From: Endomychus coccineus
Lineage: Eukaryota > Arthropoda > Insecta > Coleoptera > Endomychidae
Assembly (NCBI GenBank): GCA_958510875.1
Contig: OY294068.1
Location: 27,136,297-27,200,296 of the forward strand
Direction of reading: 5' to 3'
DNA length: 64,000 nucleotides
Under the pieces are notes generated by a model, which saw only the letters and a program-made list of their open reading frames with translations, did no database searches and was not told the origin of the DNA. The translations under genes and the position numbers were made by a program. This document shows positions 45,557 through 56,439 of the stretch, one piece after another. The first letter of the stretch is position 1. Every line of letters begins with the position of its first letter.

Positions 45557-47071
45557 CAGGGCCGTATTTAAGCATAGGCTACCTAGGCTGGAGCCTATGG
45601 GCCCGCACCACATTTTGTTTATTTTTTTTTTTCAATAAATTAAAATAAAAAATAGTTTATGTAATCATAAAATACGTCGATGCATATTGAATAACTGCAT
45701 CTGCATCGACGTCTTTTACGTATAACAAAATATCAAAGATGGAAACGGGGCTCTACACAGTATTTTGGGATGATATCTTGGGACAAGTAAACAAAACCAG
45801 TGAAACTCTGCAGAACCCTAGATTGGACGTGAACACAGCCGCCTTAGCACTGTCATCGCTATCAAGCTTTATAAAAACAAAACGAGATTGCTTCGAAGAA
45901 TATGAGGTGAAAGCTGCTGAGTTGGTTGATTGCACTGAGTATGAGAGTGAAAAACAGCTAAAGCGCAAAATAAACGTCCGTTTGGTGCCTCTTGACTGTA
46001 TCCAAGCACCAGAAGTTGTGCTGACTCCTTCAGAAAAATTTCGGACCCAGAGTTTTCTTCCAGTCATAGATCAATTTGAATCGTCATTGCAGCAGAGGCT
46101 TGAAGCATATAAACTAGTTAATACCCGTTTTGGATTTCTCAACAAGTTGGATACACTTACTGAAGAAGAGATAATTGCAGCAGCTCAAAACTTAGTAGAA
46201 ACATATAACAATGACTTAGACAATTAATTGGTAAATGAACTGATTCAGTTCAAGGCTTTTTACCACGAGTTTCAAAAAGAAGATAAGGAAAATGAAGAAG
46301 TCATTAGTCAAGAGAGGTGGATGTATGAACTCCTCCTAAAAGAAAACGTCAAAGATTGTTTTCCAAATATCGAGGTCGCTCTAAGAATGTACCTGTCACT
46401 TATGGTCACAAACAGCAGTGGAGAAAGGTCATTTTCAAAATTGAAGTTAATAAAAAACAGACTTCGAACCTCCATGTTACAAGACAGGCTCAACGCTTTG
46501 GCTTTGCTCAGCATTGAAAGTGATATTTTAAGACAATTAAATTATGAACATATTATAAACAGCTTCATTAGTAAGAAGTGTAGGCGCAAACCAATTAGTC
46601 ACAAATGTAAGATTGGTTGACAAATTCATTTAAGTTTGCTTGTTTGTTAAATTCCTTTCTTTTATCTTACATCAAGATGTTAAAATGTTTTCTTAGAATT
46701 ACAATATTTCATTTTTTAAATTACATAGGCTGCCTATGTAATCTATGACAGATATGAACAACGTTGTTTTCTTTTTAAATATAGTTGTTGATTGTTTATA
46801 GTAATGTTAATTAATAAATCGTGTACCTTATATACCTTAATGATTTTCGTTTCTGTCCATATTTATTATCTAGTTAATTCATTAACTTCTAAATACTGTA
46901 TAGTAAAATTTTCTACAATACAAAAATAAAATGTTCTTTCTTCTTTCAAGTTTTTAGTTATAATTTTGCCCCAGAATGTGATTTCTGCAGGTTAATGATG
47001 AAAAATCCCCCCAAGTAGGGCCCGCACCACATGTTCAGCCTAGGGGTCTACAGATCTTAAATACGGCCCTG
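45557..47071 (+). mobile_element. hAT element with perfect 8-bp target site duplication
   Basis: Begins cagggccgtatttaag and ends cttaaatacggccctg, perfect inverted termini. It is flanked on both sides by tattgggc (45549-45556 and 47072-47079), the 8-bp duplication expected for hAT. The subterminal phrase gggcccgcaccacat also occurs near both ends. Length 1515 bp. Confidence 0.97.
45739..46620 (+). pseudogene. C-terminal half of a hAT transposase (ZMYM1-like), one in-frame stop
   Basis: A single frame of about 293 codons from ATG 45739 to TGA 46618-46620, interrupted only by TAA at 46225-46227. It carries the regions of ZMYM1-type hAT transposases: LQNPRLDVNTAALALSSLSS, TPSEKFRTQSFLPVIDQFES, and the dimerisation motif MYLSLMVTNSSGERSFSKLK with NRLRTSMLQDRLNALALLSI. 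The N-terminal BED/catalytic portion is absent, so this copy is non-autonomous even if read through. Confidence 0.88.
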
Positions 47072-47700
47072 TATTGGGCAGACAACTGCTCTGCCCAAAA
47101 TAAAAATTGGTGCTTAATTATCATGTTCGTCACATTGGTAAACACAAAATTGATTGCCGCTTCCGAAATTAACCTTAAAAATTTTGAGACAGGCCACATG
47201 TTCATGATTGTGGATTCTGTCCATCATGGCGTGGAACAGAGCATGAAGATTACAAACTGAGGAAACATTTACGACTTCCACGATTTCGTTAGGGTCGTAG
47301 AAAATTCAATAGGAAAAAAAAATAACGTAATTTGTTTAAAAAACGAAGATGTTTCAAATTGGAAGTCTGGAGATTCAAAAGTCAAATCTAAAAAAACGGT
47401 TACACATTTGCTTTGCGATATATCATTGGTACAGTTCAGACGCAGCAGCCGATTACTTTTTTATAAAAATAACTTTAACGATAAAAACTTCAAAGAATAT
47501 AATTTTCTTAAGTGAATTTTAAAAATACCGAATAAGCTACGTAATAATTATAGACGTGTTCCTATACAAAAAAAACCGTACCCCCTTATGCTTGAAAACA
47601 AACATTTCTGGCTTTCATTAAAAGAAGATGACGTTGAAGACTTGATAAATTTCGAATAGTTTTTCAATTATACATCTATCTATGAATATTTTCGTTTCCT

Positions 47701-48618
47701 ACAATGTGAATAATATGTTTTTTTGTTTTGATTTTGATTATAATACCGCTTTGTATGGCATTTGGTTTATTTTAGGAATCGATATTCACATAAAACTGAA
47801 ACAGCAGTATAACCGCTGAATTTTTAGCAAAAACAAAGTAAAGGAATTTTTTGTTTGTAAAAAATAAGTCATTTCTTTTAACGTTATATGACGTTTTTCT
47901 GTTTAAAATTAAATTGTGTAGAAGAAAAAATCCTAAATTAGGAATAACTCAGAATCATTGTTTTTGCACTTACTAGTTTTTACCTTCTCAAGGCAATATT
48001 ATATAGGAGTGTGTTAAGCAATATATAGTTAATATTTGCTTCTAGAGGCGGGCGAATTAACTGTTGATATCCTGGAGTTTTTAAATTTTTATATGTTTTT
48101 GTTTTTTCCTTGCTCTTGAACACATGTATTATTAAATTTATTAGTGTATGTACAACTTTTGCTTTATAGGCGGTAGGCGCTCGTCTATTATACCCGTTTT
48201 GTATAAATGGAGAAATATGAAATACCGTTATTTATGGAGGGAATAGAGAAATTTACGTGGCCCTCCAGCGGTGAGTAGAAGAACAAGAGGATTCCCCGCG
48301 ATTCCGGGCGCGAAGGACTCTGTATTACCAGCTTTATAGAAGTTCTTCGTTACCAACTGAATATTGGTTCGATATATTTATGAGCAACAAGCAACAGCAA
48401 CCTAATCGATTTAACGGCCATTTTCTATTCAGTCAAACTTTCCAATTTGGAATTGCCAATTGGATAGTTGTTTGTAGACCTTTCCCAGGTGCAAACTTGA
48501 GGATAGGAGATAACTGACAAATTTGCCAAATTTAGTCTCCAGTTGACCATTAGTCATAAAAATTCAAAAGAAATTCTAGGATTTTATTAAAAAAAAGAAC
48601 AATGCTATGTTACCATGC
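47701..48618. other. Spacer between the DUF7869-like remnant and the KH gene
   Basis: AT-rich, with a GC-richer patch at 48220-48340 (ccagcggtgag, gattccgggcgcgaagg) that is not coding as far as I can tell. Confidence 0.4.
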
Positions 48619-48624
48619 TTTATT
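48619..48624 (-). terminator. Poly(A) signal for the KH-only gene
   Basis: The minus strand reads AATAAA (plus tttatt), about 110 nt after the stop. The surrounding sequence matches the poly(A) region of the gene at 52.5 kb. Confidence 0.6.
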
Positions 48625-48733
48625 TAAACCACATATTAATGAATAAGTATTTATAGGGAAACTTGTCATTCTATTGATGAAGTTCACACGATGAATCACC
48701 CCCGTTCAAAATTTGTGGTGGTTGACTGAATTA

Positions 48734-49468
48734 TCAGAATCTATCAACAGTTAGATCATTGATAAGTTCTGTTGCTTTGGTCACCTCATCTGGGGAACCA
48801 TACATTTTAATGATAGTAGTTTCTCCTTCGGTGTCTTTAGTAACTTGAATTTTTGCTTGAGATTCTGATTGAAGCTCATTGATTTTCGATCCACCTCTAC
48901 CTATAGGAAACATTGCTATATTAAAGAATTATCTCAAAATACAATCAGTCAAACAAAAACATGCAAGGTTTAATTTTTGGTAAACATAGTTAGTTATAAA
49001 TAAACTTATTCTCATCTTACCTATAATTCTGCCCACAAATCGTGTAGGAACCTTCAGGATAGTGGCTTCACCCTCATTTTCTCTTCTCCCGCGATCTTGG
49101 TTGGATCTGCCGAAATTGTTTTCACCCTGATTATCGCGCCTTCGGTCATTGAAATTATTTCTGTTCCGGAATTCTCTGTTGGGGAAGTTGTTGAATTCTT
49201 GTGGCTGATCTTGGAAATTATTATAATTACGTTGCTGATCCCTGGGCTGGTAATTATTATATTCACGAGGCTGATCCCTAGCCTGGTAATTGTTATATTC
49301 ACGCGGCTGATCTCTCTGCTGGTAATCACGAGGCTGGTCTCTTTGCTGAGGAGGCCCTCTTCTCTGGTAATTGTTGAACTCGCGTGGCTCCGCTCGTTTT
49401 GGAGCCTGATATTGCCCGGCAGCTTGCTGAGCTACTTGAGGAGTTGAATCCCAATCTTCTTCATGCAT
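48734..49468 (-). CDS. KH-only truncated paralogue of DDX43 (204 aa if translated)
   Basis: Exon 1 (49021-49468, 149 codons plus one base) matches DDX43-like exon 1 from MHEEDWDSTP to RFVGRIIG. It has more copies of the REYNNYQ/QQRDQP unit, so its low-complexity region is longer. Exon 2 (48734-48900) gives GRGGSKINELQSESQAKIQV, a KH half with GRGG for GKGG, and ends LTVDRF-stop at 48734. The intron is retained at the same place and phase, so this is a DNA-level duplication, not a retrocopy. The helicase domains are absent. Both frames are open and splice sites intact, so it may be an expressed RNA-binding protein; alternatively a young pseudogene. Confidence 0.75.
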
Positions 49469-50268
49469 GATCGTATGATATTAAGTATCAGTTAAAAAGT
49501 TAAACCTACCCAAGTGATGTGGTACAATAACTGTATTTAATATGACAGAATTAACCGCTTGGAATCTTTTCACAGTTAACACGCACACGCTACGACGCTA
49601 AAGATATGCGTCATAAAAAGAAGCCAGAGAGGAAATGGAGGCAGAACAGATAAATTAATACCATAGAAGAGTTTTAGGCGGTTGACACTGAACATTGTAG
49701 TAAGTGAGATCATAGAGAACTTAGAATAGAGGTATTGAGCTCCATAAGGCCAATGTATTTTGTATGCAACAGTTTAAGAAAAATCTCGGGATAAATAATC
49801 ATAACAATCGTCCCTTTCTTTCACGTACGCTACGCCAACTCTATAGACTGCGGGCAAAATAAATACTGAACAGAACTCATCGACGAAACGCGAACCTGAA
49901 AAATCGGGAGCATCGCGGTTCGAGCAGTTTTATCACTCGAACTGGTGACGTGCGCAAGCTCTTGCCGTCATAATACTAAAATAATCAAATGTCTGATACA
50001 AGTATAATATCGTTTTTAAATATCTTGTCAGAGATTCAGCGGTAGTAGTTTTTGACGATCGGTTGAGGTCATGGTGTATTGTACTCTATGTTACAACATG
50101 GTTGTGGGGACCTCATGTTAGCGATAAAGGTAGACAAAGTTGTCACAAATTTTATAGGTATTGTGTGGTTTAACTTTATCCCTCGAAGCTATCACATGAA
50201 ACCACCACGTGACCAGTTTTGTCGCGAGAATCGAGCGATGACCGGCTGTAGGACAAAGACCCGGCTGA

Positions 50269-50617
50269 AAACAAGGAATGGCACCTCCCACCCATATAAT
50301 TAATATATGCTCCTAGCGACAAGCGAATTCACTATTCATATACCGAATTCAATGTTCAACCTGCATCGGCATTTGTGACCTATGTGATGAAGAAAACCTG
50401 CAATGTATTTCGTTTCCGTATTCCCAAACTATAAGCGGCAAGGTCAGTTTTTCAATTTTTTTATATTATTGATAATACTAGGTTAGTATGTTATTAGAAA
50501 TATGATTGATCGATTGATGTTCATTCTTTGTACATACATTTGATTTTCGTTACCCTTGAACTTTATTATTAAAGTGCATGTACACTCGGGTGGGAGGTGC
50601 CGTCCTTGGTTGTGGTT
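50269..50617. repeat. Inverted repeat pair, possible small element
   Basis: aacaaggaatggcacctccc (50270-50290) faces ggtgggaggtgccgtccttg (50590-50610), an imperfect inverted pair about 340 bp apart. GC-richer sequence continues left to about 50080. There is no coding frame. The rest of 49561-51179 is AT-rich without a recognised gene. Confidence 0.45.
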
Positions 50618-51179
50618 TTATCACCCAAAATCACGACCTTAGAACAAAAACGGGAACAAACGTCAGTGCTTGAAAACGTATTAATAGAGTACCACTTATT
50701 GTCGATTTAGTTGATTTCAACTTGGTCATAGATCTATCGTCTAAATTCGAATCTTTTAGTTCTCTTTTGAACATGAATTTTGTCACTTTGTTATCATTAA
50801 CGCTTGCCAGTTCAATAAAACTGATTCGGTTATCAGCATAGAAATGTTAGTGCTTTCTGGTTCAGACTATATAATACAAATATAGGCTTTCTAAAGCACT
50901 AGAAACTGTCTTACAAGACCGTACCGGACGAAGGTAGATCACTGATCTGTAGAATAGAGATCAGTGATGTAGATCCATTAGGAATGTTAAAGCGGTAGCT
51001 GGCGATACTTACTCCACTAGTGGGCATTTGGAGTACCAATTTTAAAGTGATTAAGCAATATGTTTAAACATAATAAATATGACAAGTTTGTTATTGTATC
51101 CAAAAATAAACCTACAAATGCATACATACCTAGTATTGCAGCTTAGAAATAGTATATGTTCTCTTATGTATAATAAATA

Positions 51180-52000
51180 TTCTTGACCCATTATGAATTA
51201 TATATAAAAATTCTCGGGAAATCGGTCACATTAACACTTTGTTTAGATTGCGATGGAACTTATACTGGAATCTCTAAACAATATTTACAAAAAAGAATGT
51301 ATGGCCATAATTATAGCACAAGAAATAAAAACTTAGAAAATTCCACCGCCTTTGCTAAACACTGTTTTGATTATAACCATCAATTTGATTACAAAAATAT
51401 TAATATTTCAACTAAAGAAACCGATTAATATAAAAGATCTATTCTGGAGATGATTCACATAAAACGTGACTCCGAATCTGTAAATCATAGGGCTGATATT
51501 CAGACATTAAGTCAGATTTATACTAACTTAATTAATTAAAACTTGCAAATTCCTACATGCATCTTTATAATGTTAAAACTGTATTTTAGGAAGAATGCTC
51601 AAAAGTAATGTTCCAATACAGGTCTGCAACCTTTTTCAAGTATCTCATAAATCGTTACATTTGGTTCGAGAGTAGACACTTAACGTAATAGTTTTGATCT
51701 CCAGTCGTTGAGACACTATACCAACATGCGCTTGTATATTATAAGAATATTACTGAATAGTGGATTCTTGTTATATTTTGTACTTGAAATATTGACGGTA
51801 CTATTTCGATTATTCGTGGTTCTGTTCGTTTTGGCGACGTGGGCATTTTTGATTGAAATTGGTACGATATGGACGCTTTGTGCTATAATTAGTTTAAAAA
51901 AAAACCTTTTTGACATAAGTCTTCTGATGATGGTCGTGAGACCGAAACGTACGTAGACGAAAATAAAAACAAAGTGTTGATGTGACCTATTTTCCGAGAA
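51180..52000 (+). mobile_element. Penelope-like element fragment: GIY-YIG endonuclease and 3' end
   Basis: Reads LCLDCDGTYTGISKQYLQKR then NSTAFAKHCFDYNHQFDY and LEMIHIKRDSESVNHR, the GIY-YIG domain and its C-terminal helix. The 3' end includes ctgatgatggtcgtgagaccgaaacgt near 51920. The RT part is missing upstream. Stops interrupt the frame at 51428. Confidence 0.88.
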
Positions 52001-52471
52001 TTTTATATGTGTTATATTGCAGCTAAAAATGAAGTTAGAAATGATGTACAAACCTAGCGTTGCCGCCTGAAGGTGATTCATGTGTTCAGTTCATTTTATT
52101 ACATCGAAAAATAATTTCACAAAGACATACTACCGTGGTACATAGTAGCACTGGTGAGTGAAAATTAGTCAATCTGAATTAGATAGATCAACTGTTTATA
52201 TCAACCAGTTCTAAATTTCGACCTCCAATGCGTTACTGGTATCGTGTAGTCTTTTAATGTATACTGTGTCGACTTATGAAGGATTCAATTACCAAAACTG
52301 AATCTTGTTTTGTTAGATGTGATCAACTAATATCGATGTATTGCTAATAGTCGATTCCGTTAGATGCCTAGACGTATGCAACATTTAGTTTCAATAACTG
52401 TTCATTATAGAAATGAAGTAACTATACATCGTTTTTCGAAATAAAAAGCAATACATGCAACAGTATCATGC

Positions 52472-52477
52472 TTTATT
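52472..52477 (-). terminator. Poly(A) signal for the 52.5-kb membrane gene
   Basis: AATAAA on the minus strand about 50 nt after the stop codon, in a context (gattagaataaagcatgat) shared with 48619-48624. Confidence 0.6.
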
Positions 52478-52523
52478 CTAATCACAGTAATCACACATAA
52501 GTATGTTTAGGAACTGGTCAGTT

Positions 52524-53049
52524 CTATTGATGAAGCCCACAAAAAGATTCTTTCAACGACGATTCACTTGCCTTCAACATTTCTACTACATATTGAGTAT
52601 CTTTTTCCTCTTTGCCATCTCCTTCTTGATACATATCAACATCCGCAGCGCCAGTCGCTTTCTAAAAAGTATACATTTAACGGAAGTAGACGAAATATAT
52701 TATTACACACTTTCCGACTTCCATATATACAACCGTTCATCATTTGAATGACGTTTACTTTCTTGTAACATTCGCAATTTTCGTCTCCACCTGAAGCGTC
52801 AGTAATGCAGCACACGAATTCGCAAATCTTCATAATCAGTGCTATTGGATAAGCTATGAAGAATATTACATTCAGGAAAAATTCCGTTTGTCTGGAAGAT
52901 TCAAAATATTACAAAAATTTCGAAAGAGTGCGCATTAAAAGCGCTACTAATTTTTAGTGGTTAAACTCTCCTCACGATATGACTTGTATTCGCCACTCAC
53001 TAAATGTATCTAACTGACTGTAGGAAAGGATAAAATATCTCGATAAACG
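52524..53049 (-). CDS. Small membrane protein of unknown family (3' exons of a spliced gene)
   Basis: Terminal exon 52524-52661 (45 codons: KATGAADVDMYQEGDGKEEK ... SFCGLHQ, stop). Preceding exon 52759-52891: QTEFFLNVIFFIAYPIALIM, a membrane segment, then KICEFVCC and a Cys-rich GGDENCECYKK. A further candidate exon is 52976-53049 (RLSRYFILSYSQLDTFSEWR). Introns of 97 and 84 bp have GT/AG borders and the phases agree. No start codon was located; the 5' exon(s) lie to the right. Family not recognised. Acidic Cys-containing tail, probably single-pass membrane. Confidence 0.5.
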
Positions 53050-54189
53050 CTAAAGATGTTGGACGCAATTTTCGATTAACCAAACGTGATGTCTTTAAAG
53101 CCTGAAAATCTGGACAAAATATCAAATATGGGGTTGTGATATCCCAACTGTATGCCTTTAGGATTGATTGGAAAGCTCAATAGAAGAGAACACAATTTGT
53201 TGTATTGAACATTGTTACAAACTTCATAGAATTTTAAATAATAATAATGAATTATTAGTAGGTTAGTACTAATATTCCTAAATTCTTCTCTTCTTCTTCA
53301 ACACAACAGTGCGAATTAGCATTGCAAGTTTAGTTGTAAAACAGTTGATTGTATCAAGACTTCTAGATTACCTATGAAATTCTATTCTTTATATAATCTT
53401 GTGTTTACATTGTTAACTTCAAATCTTGACTGATATCAAATTGTTTCGTATTTAACGTGACACAAGACATTCGCATATGTATAAACAGTGAAGAGAACCT
53501 CGCTCTACATTCAGCTCGATAATTTGGATAATCGCATGACGTTGTAGTTTGAAAACCCGATGGCTATTTGTTGCATGGCCCCATGACCAATAATCGAGAT
53601 TATATAAGAGCATGGTACGCTGTTAAAAGAACATCATCCAAGCATTGCAAATTAGTTTACCTAAATCGAAAACACTGAAATCTTACATAAAGTTGTGTTA
53701 ATCTAGTCAAGGACAACACCCAAAAATGTTAACCATACTAGATTACTTATAAGGGTAAAAGTTTTAATGAGCAATAGTAAGTTTTAATTTTGCTCAAGTT
53801 ACTTAAGTTAGTTATTGATAAACCACCGCGTTTCAAATAAATCATCAAGTTCAGGAAACGTACAGTTCCTTCTACCAGCGTTGCATCGTCGAGGCGAACA
53901 AATCAAAAATCTTTCGATCGTTAATAAAAATTAAACATAAAATTACAGAGCACTGAGGTACACCGATCTTTACATGTTCTAATTACGACTTTAACTCTAT
54001 CTGTTAGATACCACTGCAAGAGATAAAAATGTTATGTGTAAAGTAATAACGTTCAAGTTTTTTATTAGAATATTATTTGAAACGCAGATCGCAAAAAAAA
54101 TACGGTTTATCCTATTTTTTCAAATATGTAACAACTTAAATGAGTAAAACAAAACAACTTAAAAATACTACTATAGATATTCACTCTTA
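53050..54189. other. AT-rich stretch, possibly 5' part of the 52.5-kb gene
   Basis: No exon could be supported. Donor-like sites on the minus strand (e.g. about 53370 and 53660) exist, but no flanking coding sequence is convincing. Confidence 0.3.
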
Positions 54190-54260
54190 TCCAGTTTACT
54201 CTGATGATGGCTACCTAATACCATAAAAGGTCGTCAGTTCTTTAAGAGTATTTTTAGTGG
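54190..54260 (+). mobile_element. Penelope-type 3' end
   Basis: ccagtttactctgatgatgg then ctacctaataccataaaagg and tcgtcagttctttaagagta. It matches 61771-61860 (inverted) and 12095-12128 (inverted). No coding sequence adjoins it. 54261-55010 has nothing recognised. Confidence 0.6.
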
Positions 54261-55010
54261 AAAAGAGAGTGAATATTTCTTAATTATAGTGTTATAGTTT
54301 AACCACAGTGTGAACTCTTTATTTGTTAGTAAAATGAGAATAATGCACAAAAGTTTCACCAAACAGTCGCTCCTCAGATTAAGGTTAAACAATTAATAAT
54401 CAATTATTGATATACAAAATGATCCCAAATTCCTTGGACCTTGGAGGCATGTTAGGGCAGCTTATGACTGATCCAAATACAACAATATGACCTCAATAAA
54501 AAAGTTTTTGGAGTGCTACATCTACAAAATTCCATATTCTAAGAATCTAATTTTAGTAATGCAACCCTGACTGACTAGCCATGCTATTGATCACAGTCCG
54601 AAATCCAACTAATAGTACAAGACTCAATCAGTTTATTGATTTCTATTAGCTAACTTTGACTCTCCATTACGTTGGTGCCTTATTCCAAAAAAATTTGGGG
54701 TAGTTTTCAAAATGGTAATATTGCTATGTTGTACTTTACTTACTGAAAAAGGAGCTCCATCCAAATTATTTCAATAATTAGGAATGTGAATGAATACTTG
54801 TTAAATTTAAGTGCCAATATCGGGAAAGTTAACGATTTTTTACCAAGGAGGTCTTATTTTCATATTCTGCTCTATCAGTCCTTCAAGGGCTGTAGTTGAC
54901 TTTGGGACTTTTGCATATTTATGAGAGTGAGAATTTGTTTTTTACAACATATTACTCAATAGTCAGTATACTTTTGTTTCAATACAAACGTTTTGGGTAT
55001 CTCGAAGAGA

Positions 55011-55016
55011 TTTATT
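55011..55016 (-). terminator. Poly(A) signal for the 55-kb gene
   Basis: AATAAA on the minus strand only about 14 nt after the TAA stop, giving a very short 3'UTR. Confidence 0.6.
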
Positions 55017-55029
55017 ACGAAATTAATTA

Positions 55030-55493
55030 TTAATTAACGCACTTGGTCAGCATTTTAACATTCCGTTCACATGTATCTGGATGTATTGGATAACCTCCTT
55101 CGTCATACACAACTGTACGATGGTAAATACATGGCTCTTGATATCTTTTCAAGGGTCTTGGCAAATCTATCAACAAACACAGGCCGTACATACCCACCCA
55201 TGGAAGAAACAGTAATCCCACTATCCCTTTCAGGATACCTAAGATTAAAAATATTATTTCATTGTTGTAAAAAGAATTTCGAAGATTATATAAAGTAATT
55301 AGAGCTTACCACATAGTAGAAGTATAAATAAAAGTATTACAATTATCAACCAGATTGAGATAGCCGGTTCCGAATCGCTACAACATGAGCATGATCTTTT
55401 ATCTCTATACAGGGATAATATATTACTAATTTCGAATGAATACACATATGTATTACAAAGCAATAATATAAAGAGAGATTTTATACAAGTCAT
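55030..55493 (-). CDS. Two-exon gene for a 130-aa secreted/membrane Cys-containing protein, family unknown
   Basis: Exon 1 (55310-55493) starts MTCIKSLFILLLCNTYVYSF, a clear signal peptide. A short lumenal part follows with RSCSCCSDSEP, then a hydrophobic stretch (WLIIVILLFILLLCG). Exon 2 (55030-55238) continues GILKGIVGLLFLPWVGMYGL, so about 40 hydrophobic residues in all, enough for a hairpin of two helices. The tail is DLPRPLKRYQEPC..., YDEGGYPIHPDTCERNV, KMLTKCVN, stop. The 71-bp intron has GT/AG borders and the phase closes (Gly codon split). The ATG at 55493 is preferred to in-frame TTG codons upstream. It does not match the sequence of the 52.5-kb gene. Confidence 0.6.
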
Positions 55494-56439
55494 CAACAAA
55501 GAGATATGTTGGAGGCAATCATAACAAAATATATTTTCTAATTATGTCATACAGACAATTTTGACATAAATACAATTTTAGATTTGTTTCCCATAATCAT
55601 AGATAGAGGAAATGTGGTGATCCTAAAAAAAATCCGTTTTCCGACATTTTAGGGCACATGATAGATACACGTAAAATTATATGGTTTGAAGAAACCCTGT
55701 CTATGGATATTTTAAAAATATGTATCAAAAATACGCAATTCTAGATACTGATTAACCTAGGGAATGAGCAAAACTCAATGACTGGTGAGGTATTAGAATG
55801 TTAACATAAGTAATGACACTCTAAACTTTAACAACTCTAAAACAATAAATGATCGTAATATTCAATATAATTTCGGCGTTTACTACGTCTGAATTAATAA
55901 TTCACTAATTTAGTTTAAAAATATACAATTTAGTATACCGTGAAAATTTGTGTAGTTTTTCTAGCGTCATCATGCAACACAGGTATTTTTCAAAAAAAAT
56001 TTTTGCAGGACTACCCTGAAGCGAATTATACTGCAATTTTTTTTTGTACAATCATAAAATAATTTTCTACCAAGAAATCTATGTTAAGTATTAAAATAAT
56101 ATTTCTGTGCAACTACATTCTATTGAGAGGAATAATTGCGGAGGAAACTAAATCTGTACATGTAACATAAATTGATAAAATATAATTTTCTTCCAATTGT
56201 AGTAATATAAATTGAGCATATTGTGAAATAATGAACTATGTTAGAGTAATATTTCTAACAACAGTTGATAAAATAAAGAATTGGCTCATGATTTTAACTA
56301 ATTATTTTTATACAGGTACAACAATAATAATAAACCTGACGCAATATAAAAGATTGTAGTGTTAAACCTTAAACTGATATTTCTGTTAAACTACAGTTTG
56401 TAAAATAGAGAAATTATATACTGTCAAAAGCAAAAATAT
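55494..56439. other. AT-rich stretch upstream of the 55-kb gene
   Basis: Presumed promoter side. No TATA box or initiator can be defended and no other gene is seen. Confidence 0.4.

Larger units (their letters stand above)
44840..47700 (+). pseudogene. DUF7869-like, transposon-associated gene remnant, interrupted by a hAT element
   Basis: Upstream part: SYYTYRKEVMSDMKISFTKL followed by GNEECDHC, then broken frames to VQVLYW at 45556. Downstream part from 47072: ADNCSAQNKNWCLII, LKNFETGHMFMIVDSVHHGV, and a C-terminal tail ending near 47660. The DNCSxQNKNW and FETGHxFMxxDSxHHxVE motifs are those of a large family of insect proteins of unknown function (DUF7869, as I recall it) usually spread by transposition. 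Stops occur in both halves. Function unknown. Confidence 0.65.

Noticed and set aside
49097..49447. 116-codon plus-strand frame full of Ile/Val
   Set aside because: Exact antisense shadow of the repetitive exon 1 of the KH-only gene.
51708..52081. Long hydrophobic plus frame and its minus counterpart
   Set aside because: Both lie in the Penelope 3' region after the GIY-YIG domain; they look like chance frames over the element tail.
52503..52751. 82-codon plus-strand frame with a hydrophobic stretch
   Set aside because: It overlaps the minus-strand exons that have matching splice phases and a poly(A) signal; the plus frame has no such support.
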